From CAZDGB01 sp964504645 (GTDB lineage Bacteria; Planctomycetota; Planctomycetia; Planctomycetales; Planctomycetaceae), in contig CAZDGB010000240.1 of the NCBI GenBank assembly GCA_964504645.1, positions 1 through 11,642 of the forward strand: 11,642 nucleotides of DNA, in the 5' to 3' direction. Position numbers and translations under genes: made by a program. How positions within the stretch are numbered: position 1 is the stretch's first letter; every line of letters starts with the position of its first letter. Below, piece after piece: positions 7,301-11,642 of this stretch. The notes below the pieces were generated by a model. It was not told the origin of the DNA. It saw nothing but the letters and a program-made list of their open reading frames with translations, and searched no databases.

Positions 7301-8747
7301 CTTCGACGACTTTCGCCAGGCACGGATGCGTCAATCCGCACGATAAAACGACTTCCTGCCGGAACTGCGAGCGGCGAACGCGGTCCGACATCCATGCCGG
7401 CGGCAGGCACTTCAGCAAAATGAGACGCCCGGCTTCGTCTTCCGCACGGAAAACTTTCCGCGTGAAATCCGCCGACAGCGCCGCAATCAGTTTGTAGCGG
7501 CCGAATTGTCCGCCGGGTTCGAGGCGATCGGTTTTCGTGACGGCAGGCGGCGTCACCACCGTCGGCGGCAGTTCCAGATCGGACACGTCGGCGTTCGTGA
7601 ACCACCGCTGCAAGTCGCGCGACAAGTCGGCGATGGAGGCGTAGCGATCGGACGGGCGTTTGGCGAGCCCCTTCAGACAAATGCCGGCGAGGGCCGCGGG
7701 GATTTCAGGCCGCCAATCGCGGGGATCGGAAATCGGATCATCGCTGGTGAGGCGCTGCAAAACTTCGGCCAGCGGGCCGGGGGCGATTGGCGAATGGCCG
7801 GTGAGGAGCGCATAGAGCGTTCCCGCGAGGCCGTAGACGTCGGTCCGCAGCGAGATGTCGCCGAAGCGGCGATGGGCCTGCTCCGGAGCCATGTAGGTCG
7901 GCGTGCCCATCATCTGTTCGGTGTGCGTCAGCCCGTCTTCCGCCCGCAGGTCCTTGGCGAGGCCGAAGTCGGTGACGACCGGGCCGCGCACGTCGTCCCA
8001 CAGCACGTTGCTTGGTTTCAGATCGCGATGGATGACGCCCCGCGCATGGGCATGCTCGACGGCGCGGGCGATCTGCAGCGCGACTTCGACGGCACGGCGA
8101 ATGTCGAACGCCCGTTCCGCGATCTGCTTGGCGAGGTCTTTCCCTGCGAGATATTCCATCACCAGGAAGAGTTCGCCCTCGGGCGTGCGGCCGAGCCCGT
8201 GGATGGTGACGATCTGCGGGTGATGCGTCTGGGCCAGCGTGCGGGCTTCGCGGAGGAAACGATGTTCGGATTGCGGATCGCGGGCCGCGTTTTTCGTCAG
8301 CAGTTTGACGGCGACGCGACGCCCCAGGCTGAGTTGCCGAGCGAGATAGACGTCTCCCTGTCCGCCGCCCCCGAGCTTCGTTTCCAGCACGTAGTCGTGC
8401 AAATTGAGAGGCGTCGGAGCCGGTTCCTCGGCGGCGGGTTCCGGCGGAGAGACGATGGAGTCGTGTGCGGCGTTGTGAGACGTATCGCCGACGTTGGCCT
8501 GCAGATCGAGTTCCGGAAAACGCGCGGCGTAGTCGTTTCTCTCCACCGGGAGCTGCCGCGATTTCCGGAATTCGATTTCCACCTGGACGAGTTCGCGGAT
8601 CAACCGTTGCCCCAGCGACGGATGCTGGGCGGCGAGTTCTTCGATGGACACAACGTCGCCGCGACGCAGCGCCTGCTCAAACCGATGAGCGACGCGGTCG
8701 ATTTCAAGATCGGCAGCGAGTTGGGTGTCAGGCACGAGGACGGCCAA
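4398..8747 (-). CDS. Giant multidomain Ser/Thr kinase: kinase, pseudokinase, Clp-N-like, TIR-like, FHA, membrane anchor
   Basis: A 1449-residue signalling protein. Residues 16-82 are the helical region often preceding planctomycete kinases. Residues 119-383 are a complete Hanks-type kinase: glycine loop GGGGQGDV (126-133), Lys148, Glu167, HRDLKPSN (240-247), DFG (260-262), APE (287-289). Residues 416-678 are a second kinase fold that has lost the glycine loop and reads EVR (558-560) in place of DFG, so it is probably inactive. Residues 700-845 resemble a doubled Clp N-terminal domain. Residues 1024-1140 look TIR-like, with DVFQLFWS at 1075-1082 and Glu1094. Residues 1184-1278 are an FHA domain (LGR at 1207-1209, SRNGTFVNG at 1243-1251) that would bind phosphothreonine. 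After an acidic linker, residues 1429-1447 form one membrane helix, so the bulk is probably cytoplasmic. The start is uncertain: TTG at 8747 or GTG at 8735, neither with a clear ribosome site. The ECF sigma factor gene lies upstream. Confidence 0.9.
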   Translation of the reverse strand: MAVLVPDTQLAADLEIDRVAHRFEQALRRGDVVSIEELAAQHPSLGQRLIRELVQVEIEFRKSRQLPVERNDYAARFPELDLQANVGDTSHNAAHDSIVSPPEPAAEEPAPTPLNLHDYVLETKLGGGGQGDVYLARQLSLGRRVAVKLLTKNAARDPQSEHRFLREARTLAQTHHPQIVTIHGLGRTPEGELFLVMEYLAGKDLAKQIAERAFDIRRAVEVALQIARAVEHAHARGVIHRDLKPSNVLWDDVRGPVVTDFGLAKDLRAEDGLTHTEQMMGTPTYMAPEQAHRRFGDISLRTDVYGLAGTLYALLTGHSPIAPGPLAEVLQRLTSDDPISDPRDWRPEIPAALAGICLKGLAKRPSDRYASIADLSRDLQRWFTNADVSDLELPPTVVTPPAVTKTDRLEPGGQFGRYKLIAALSADFTRKVFRAEDEAGRLILLKCLPPAWMSDRVRRSQFRQEVVLSCGLTHPCLAKVVEAGVQNGAEFLALEFIEGESLAQILLRDGPFEESKAVELLQPIAEVLHEIHAAGVIYRDLRPQNILLTPDGRTMLAEVRFSDELSPDDNVTMAGWGNVTSKFIAPELLLGKASDVASEVYTLGATLYALVTGRDPYAGEQNAINLLIAKKASKYADPQTLVPDLGDAVCKLIADAMNANLSARPESAQAFAERLKECRRQSYPHLPAPPDSDNLLHTVWDQLDPELQDAFSLAYNKKRRTGSNRISTRDLFEAMARLGTGPLRDVFNELPAGALPDPVAADIPVDMVVLKEQPLLSDCVEESLGEFRKFDGDQQKKKKVSPVDLFVDIAKHGHGSSVVQLREHGVDPDALERIVKRLGLRVLRREASNENNEDNDEKFLCDDNVQFTVYRPKVIPPEMWQPLLAFAHLADLPADAPAGTPDPVAEVQRQAEQVLGTKLSGFQSLLADSAQPIPRSSELTFVPTGDGLEFNPPQRSFRWNEPVHREEFRFKAAARLDGQIARGRLSVYLGRLLIAEVGIVTRVDRQASAKSEPVLSGENRAYRFRRIYACVARADRAVLSEFQHYAQLLRDTFLSSQFADDSKPSDPQQLIRSADVFQLFWSRSAMNSAETEREWRYALSLKRTDFIRSLYWEEPFPADPARSLPPPELLALGFQKVPLRTTETPLIFTKRSRSARKAAPKKSVSVKLERIRAPRVDISYRTEAYLELLNGSHIGKILRLSKDRVILGRKSDADLPLESNTVHRYHAQLVCDQHAWWVEDLQSRNGTFVNGVRAEGRVRLNDGDRIHVGDVLIGFRAETISEPAAGGLSAAIEGTTLSPPSAPAVQIPADDEFELSLGAAEDAIAFDSSEDEDGVAFERVLDDADDAEEFPQSSSGLSQEIFSLPTAEQQAELLQELNESADSLSTERAAQPDRRPPQSAAPSHTGLFRTGAAYPASEAPRATSSSLRWIAAAILGLALAGVLWWLFAK

Positions 8748-8772
8748 ACGGGAAATGAGAAGGGAATCTATT

Positions 8773-8914
8773 CGGTTGTTCGGCGCGGGTCCCCTGACCC
8801 CGCCGGACTTTTCTTGCGGTCTCCTGACCGCCGCCTTTTTCCTCCATCGAAGAGGAGACCTGCGGTCGGGAGAACGGCGGGGTCAGGAGACGTCAGGAGA
8901 CCCGCGCCGAACGG
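8773..8914. repeat. Inverted-repeat element with CCTGACC units
   Basis: The left arm (8773-8805) contains TTCGGCGCGGGTC then CCCTGACCCCGCCG. The right arm (8875-8914) carries the reverse complement with about nine extra bases, which duplicate the TCCTGAC part. The centre has a further self-complementary stretch, GCGGTCTCCTGACCGC (8816-8831), and a related GGAGACCTGCGGTCGGGAGA at 8854-8873. The word CCTGAC or its complement recurs at least five times. The element fills the gap between the sigma factor and the kinase and reaches within 26 bases of the kinase start, so it sits in any kinase leader. Repeats of this kind seem to recur in planctomycete intergenic DNA, from memory. Confidence 0.75.
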
Positions 8915-8931
8915 TCATCGATTGTATCAAA

Positions 8932-8955
8932 CTTGCGGCGGCGAGACGCCGCCGC
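8932..8955 (-). terminator. Perfect 9-bp GC hairpin at the end of the sigma factor gene
   Basis: GCGGCGGCG (8935-8943) and CGCCGCCGC (8947-8955) form a perfect stem around AGA. In the transcribed minus direction the hairpin starts at the last base of the sigma factor's TAG stop and is followed by AAGTTTGA, which is not a real U-tract. It may be a weak or factor-aided terminator, or a processing/stability hairpin between sigma factor and kinase. It also resembles a common dispersed GCGGCGGCG repeat, so its use as a terminator is inferred. Confidence 0.5.
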
Positions 8956-9557
8956 TACGAGGCTTCGTCCAGCGCCTGTTCCCACACGCGGCGGATCAAA
9001 TCGAGGCGGCGTTCGATTGTCCGCAGGCTGCAATCGTGTTGCGCGGCGAGTTCCTGGTTCGTATAGCCTTCGAGCTTGCCCAGCGCGATCTTCCGCTGGT
9101 CGTCGTCCAGCAGATCGAACAACCGCTCGCATTCTTCGTTCATCGACGCCAACAGATCGGGTGTCGGCTCTTGAGCGAGGACGGCGTCGAGACGAAACGC
9201 GTCGTCGCCCGCCGCGCCGATTTCCGCTTCAGCGTGGACGCGGCCGTCGCCCCGTTTCTGGCGGCGTTCCGCGTTGACGCGGTCGCACGCCTTGCGGACC
9301 GTCATCACGACCAGCAGCGGCCACAGGCTTTCGCGGTCGTCGAGGTGCGGGTATTTCCCCGCCGACATCCCGCGGCAAAACGAATCGAACACACTGAGGG
9401 CGACATCCTCTTCATCGGCGGCTTTCCGCGCGACGCCGCCGAGCCGAGCCTTGGCAAGCGCCATGACCCGGACGAAGTATCGCTGCCAGAGCCGCTCGAC
9501 GGCCTGGTCGTCGCCGAGTTTCAGCCGTTCAAGCCAGAGGGTGACGGTGTCGTCCAT
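8955..9557 (-). CDS. ECF-family RNA polymerase sigma factor, planctomycete type
   Basis: A 200-residue sigma-70 family regulator of the extracytoplasmic function group. Residues about 8-95 form region 2, which binds core polymerase and the -10 element; the stretch DEEDVALSVFDSFCRG (48-63) and the following LWPLLVVMTVRKACD (78-92) are typical of planctomycete members. Residues about 140-195 form region 4, with a helix-turn-helix around GYTNQELAAQHDCSLRTIERRL (164-185) that would read the -35 element. Region 3 is absent, as usual for the group. No anti-sigma factor gene is adjacent; instead the gene is followed, after a 207-base repeat-filled gap, by a giant protein kinase on the same strand, a pairing known in planctomycetes. 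This suggests control by phosphorylation, which is inferred. The ATG at 9557 is 15 bases after the sialidase stop, so the two are probably co-transcribed. Confidence 0.93.
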   Translation of the reverse strand: MDDTVTLWLERLKLGDDQAVERLWQRYFVRVMALAKARLGGVARKAADEEDVALSVFDSFCRGMSAGKYPHLDDRESLWPLLVVMTVRKACDRVNAERRQKRGDGRVHAEAEIGAAGDDAFRLDAVLAQEPTPDLLASMNEECERLFDLLDDDQRKIALGKLEGYTNQELAAQHDCSLRTIERRLDLIRRVWEQALDEAS

Positions 9558-9572
9558 GGTTCTCGCAATCGA

Positions 9573-10826
9573 CTACGGCCCTATGCGATAGAGGTGCACG
9601 CTGCCGGAGACTTTCTTGCCGAGTCCGCTGGCGGTGCCGTCCCAGCGGGTCATCCGCAGGAGGAAGTCGCCGTTGCGGCGGTCTTCGACAATGTGGAAGT
9701 TCGACAGTTGCAGTCCGCCGGAATCGCCGTCTTTCTTGGTGTCGATGGTGCTGACCGACTCTTTGATCAGCAGCAGCGATTCCGGATCGACGCGGCCGAC
9801 GACGAGCGGATAGCGCGGCGCGTTGCCGTTCGGCTTGTCGGGGGTGATGTTGCCGAACCAGTAGACCGTGCCGTCGGAATGCTTCAGCAACAGCGGCAAG
9901 CTGCTGGGTGAGTAGAAGGGCGTGCCGTCGGAATAGGTCCAGTGCCGCAGTTCGCCCCAGGTCATGCCGCCGTCCTTCGATACGGCGTGCCACTTGTGGC
10001 CGTCGTTCGCGCGCAGGACGACGAGCAGGCGATTGCCGGGGAACTCGGCGATCGTCGGCTCAAAGGCGCCGCGCAGTGATTTCTCCGGCGTCAGATGCAA
10101 GCGCCCGCCCAATTCCCAGGCGAGCGAACCATCCGGCTGCCAATGGCCGATGAGGAGCGCCCCATCGAGATACGTGAATGCGCCCGGCGGCAAATAAAGT
10201 TTGCCGTCTTTCAGAATGCTCAACTGCATCGGCACGATCACGGCCCCGTCGCTGCGGCTGCGGAAAGCGTTCGCCGTCTGCGAGGCGTTCTTGCCGACAT
10301 AGACCGTTTCCAGTGGATGCTCGGCGGAGAAGCCTTCGCCTCGCTGGATCACCCGCCGCGACGGCGACCAGGTGCGGCCTTGGTCGTCCGAGGTGATGTA
10401 GACGGTGTAAAGGTGCATGAACGCATCGAGGCTGTTGTCTTTCGGCAAAACGCCTTCTTCGCCGACGAGCAGCAGCCGTCCGTTGTGGGGATCGCAGAAC
10501 GGGGCGTTGAAAAACATGCGCCGGAACATGCCGTTGGGCGTCTGCCGGGACGATTCCATCGACACCGGGTCGGACCACGTTTCGCCATGGTCTTTGGAGA
10601 AGCTGAACTCGTAGTTCGAGGTGATGTCGTCCTTGATTTCCTCGGTCCGCAGGCGAATCATCTCCGGCCCGCGCGGCGTGGAATAGGCGGCCATCTCGTA
10701 GACGGCCTTGTCGTCGCTCGTCTGCGGGAAACTGATCGACTGCTGTTTCACCCGCAACGGTTCCGCCGCGAGAGCGAATTGCGCGAGCGAGATCAGGACG
10801 AGAAACGGAAGCGAACCTGTTTTCAT
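9573..10826 (-). CDS. Secreted sialidase-like protein with Asp-box repeats
   Basis: A 417-residue exported protein. The ATG at 10826 has GGAGA (10834-10838) 7 bases upstream and opens a signal peptide, MKTGSLPFLVLISLAQFALA, with likely cleavage before AEP. The body is a six-bladed beta-propeller of the sialidase/BNR_2 type. Three Asp boxes (S-x-D-x-G-x-x-W) are visible at 77-84, 146-153 and 283-290. Glu256 in AFEPTIAEFPGNRLLVVLR, followed by Arg272, fits a conserved stretch of sialidases. The family removes terminal sialic acid or related sugars from glycans, but many planctomycete members are uncharacterised and may act on other sugars, so activity is not certain. It lies 15 bases upstream of the sigma factor on the same strand, and a divergent promoter region separates it from hisI. 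Confidence 0.88.
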   Translation of the reverse strand: MKTGSLPFLVLISLAQFALAAEPLRVKQQSISFPQTSDDKAVYEMAAYSTPRGPEMIRLRTEEIKDDITSNYEFSFSKDHGETWSDPVSMESSRQTPNGMFRRMFFNAPFCDPHNGRLLLVGEEGVLPKDNSLDAFMHLYTVYITSDDQGRTWSPSRRVIQRGEGFSAEHPLETVYVGKNASQTANAFRSRSDGAVIVPMQLSILKDGKLYLPPGAFTYLDGALLIGHWQPDGSLAWELGGRLHLTPEKSLRGAFEPTIAEFPGNRLLVVLRANDGHKWHAVSKDGGMTWGELRHWTYSDGTPFYSPSSLPLLLKHSDGTVYWFGNITPDKPNGNAPRYPLVVGRVDPESLLLIKESVSTIDTKKDGDSGGLQLSNFHIVEDRRNGDFLLRMTRWDGTASGLGKKVSGSVHLYRIGP

Positions 10827-10833
10827 CAAACGG

Positions 10834-10838
10834 TCTCC
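10834..10838 (-). promoter_or_regulatory. Ribosome binding site of the sialidase-like gene
   Basis: GGAGA on the minus strand lies 7 bases before the ATG at 10826. The frame stays open far upstream, antisense to hisI, so this site together with the signal peptide fixes the start. Confidence 0.65.
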
Positions 10839-10894
10839 GTGGGACGACTGATGGCCGCAGAATACCAGCCCCACAGTCAAGAGGCGACCAACGC

Positions 10895-10928
10895 CCGGCT
10901 TTCCAGAGCGAAAGCCGGCCCGCGGGCC
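10895..10928. promoter_or_regulatory. Hairpin and adjoining palindrome in the divergent sialidase/hisI gap
   Basis: CCGGCTTTC (10895-10903) and GAAAGCCGG (10910-10918) form a perfect 9-bp stem with a six-base loop. The 12-base palindrome GGCCCGCGGGCC (10917-10928) overlaps its end by two bases. The 168-base gap 10827-10994 must hold the promoters of both genes. The pair could be an operator, a leader structure or simply a repeat; no known binding site is recognised. Confidence 0.4.
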
Positions 10929-10929
10929 T

Positions 10930-10958
10930 TTGCGAAAATCGCGGTTCTCCGTTACTCT
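10930..10958 (+). promoter_or_regulatory. Possible sigma-70-like promoter of hisI
   Basis: TTGCGA (10930-10935) and TACTCT (10953-10958) are separated by 17 bases, upstream of the GTG at 10995. The -35 match is fair and the -10 match is poor, so this is only a candidate. Confidence 0.22.
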
Positions 10959-10994
10959 AGCGGACGAGCAGAACTTTTTACTGATAGGTATTTT

Positions 10995-11378
10995 GTGTCC
11001 GACGGTCCCGATTTTTCCAAGAACGAATTGATCCCCGTCATCGCCCAGGATGAGACGACGGGCGACGTGCTGATGCTGGCGTACATGAATGCCGAGGCCT
11101 ACCGCGAAACGCTGTCCACGGGCCGCGTCTGCTACTACAGCCGCAGCCGGAAAAAGCTGTGGCGCAAAGGCGAGGAAAGCGGCCACGTGCAGCAGCTCAA
11201 GTCGATTTATTACGACTGCGACGCCGACACCCTGCTGGTGAAGGTCGACCAGATCGGCGGGGCCGCCTGCCACGAAGGCTACCGCAGCTGCTTCTTCCGG
11301 CGGATCGACCCGCTGACGGGCGATGTGACGATCGTCGGACATCGGGTGTTTGACCCGAATCAAGTCTACAAGAAGTAA
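10995..11378 (+). CDS. hisI: Phosphoribosyl-AMP cyclohydrolase
   Basis: A 127-residue cytoplasmic enzyme that opens the adenine ring of phosphoribosyl-AMP, the third step of histidine biosynthesis. The signature SRSRKKLWRKGEESGHVQ (49-66) is intact. The metal site is complete: acidic residues Asp74, Asp76 and Asp78 in DCDAD, and zinc ligands Cys75, Cys92 (AACHEG) and Cys99 (SCFF). It is a single-domain HisI with no fused HisE pyrophosphatase domain. GTG at 10995 is taken as the start, with TAGG at 10985-10988 six bases upstream; the frame is open further upstream only because it runs antisense to the sialidase gene. HisG follows 53 bases downstream on the same strand, probably in the same operon. 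Confidence 0.95.
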   Translation: MSDGPDFSKNELIPVIAQDETTGDVLMLAYMNAEAYRETLSTGRVCYYSRSRKKLWRKGEESGHVQQLKSIYYDCDADTLLVKVDQIGGAACHEGYRSCFFRRIDPLTGDVTIVGHRVFDPNQVYKK

Positions 11379-11390
11379 AACCTGAAACTC

Positions 11391-11411
11391 GAAATCCGAG
11401 CCTCGGATTTC
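11391..11411. promoter_or_regulatory. 21-base palindrome between hisI and hisG
   Basis: GAAATCCGAG (11391-11400) and CTCGGATTTC (11402-11411) are perfect complements around a single central C. It lies 12 bases after the hisI stop and 20 bases before the hisG start. It could be a repressor operator, an RNA hairpin (with an enlarged loop) that tunes hisG expression, or a processing site. No U-tract follows, so a standard terminator is unlikely. Confidence 0.5.
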
Positions 11412-11431
11412 CCTGGTGATTTGCTGAGACC

Positions 11432-11642
11432 ATGACCGACAAGACGCTCAAATTAGGCATTCCCGCCGGCAGCTTGCAGGAGGCGACCGCCGAACTGTTC
11501 AAGAAGGCCGGCTACAACATCAAGTTCAGCAGCCGCTCGTACTATCCGGAGATCGACGATCCGGAAATCGAGTGCATGCTGATCCGCGCCCAGGAGATGG
11601 CCCGCTACGTCGAGCAGGGGATTCTCGACGCCGGCATCACCG
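11432..11642 (+). CDS. hisG: ATP phosphoribosyltransferase, 3' truncated by window edge
   Basis: The first 70 residues of HisG, which joins ATP and PRPP in the first, feedback-controlled step of histidine biosynthesis. The N-terminus LKLGIPAGSLQEATAELF fits the HisG opening, and the stretch around IRAQEMARYVEQGILDAGIT matches the conserved region that reads R-x-x-(D/E)-(I/M)-x-x-Y-V-x-x-G-x-x-D-x-G-I in the family. The ATG at 11432 is followed at once by the conserved beta strand; the Shine-Dalgarno site is weak (GAG at 11426-11428 is very close). The coding frame continues past the window edge, so whether it is the long form with a C-terminal regulatory domain cannot be seen. It is co-oriented with hisI. 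Confidence 0.93.
   Translation, partial: MTDKTLKLGIPAGSLQEATAELFKKAGYNIKFSSRSYYPEIDDPEIECMLIRAQEMARYVEQGILDAGIT

Noticed and set aside
7506..9911. Long open frame of 801 codons on the plus strand
   Set aside because: It is antisense to the kinase and sigma factor genes, whose domains are clearly recognisable. The frame is long because of the GC-rich codon pattern, and its product has no recognisable motif.
10095..10994. 300-residue N-terminal extension of HisI
   Set aside because: It is antisense to the sialidase gene, and HisI has its full usual length from 10995.
10827..11363. 179-residue N-terminal extension of the sialidase
   Set aside because: The extension is antisense to hisI and lacks any motif. 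The signal peptide and GGAGA site place the start at 10826.

Overview
The window is GC-rich bacterial DNA that most likely comes from a member of the Planctomycetota. Three things point there: a secreted dehydrogenase-like protein ending in a haem-binding c-type cytochrome of the Pirellula/Verrucomicrobium kind, a very large Hanks-type kinase with the N-terminal region typical of planctomycete kinases, and a planctomycete-style ECF sigma factor next to that kinase. No rRNA, tRNA, CRISPR array or transposase gene was seen. The organism is inferred from gene content only.

Layout: the 3' part of an aldo/keto reductase gene (1-522, +) converges on a large secreted cytochrome c/beta-propeller protein (690-3677, -). 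Divergent from that is a small Zn/[2Fe-2S] protein resembling the N-terminal half of CopZ (3945-4385, +). It converges, with a 12-base gap, on a 1449-residue kinase (4398-8747, -). Upstream of the kinase on the same strand are an ECF sigma factor (8955-9557, -) and a secreted sialidase-like Asp-box protein (9573-10826, -). Divergent from the sialidase are hisI (10995-11378, +) and the start of hisG (11432 to the window end, +), two steps of histidine biosynthesis.

How the genes may work together: sialidase, sigma factor and kinase are co-oriented, and the first two are 15 bases apart, so they may be co-transcribed. The sigma factor/kinase pair looks like a signalling unit. The kinase reads in order as N-terminal planctomycete kinase region, active kinase, degenerate second kinase, Clp-N-like helical region, TIR-like region, FHA domain, acidic linker and one C-terminal membrane helix. 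This composite is the most unusual object here.

Three of the intergenic gaps hold long imperfect inverted repeats (547-670, 3802-3920, 8773-8914), each with two arms around a 55-70 base centre. A fourth gap region holds a perfect GC hairpin that starts at the sigma factor's stop codon. These look like dispersed non-coding repeat families of the host genome and are the main non-genic structure in the window.
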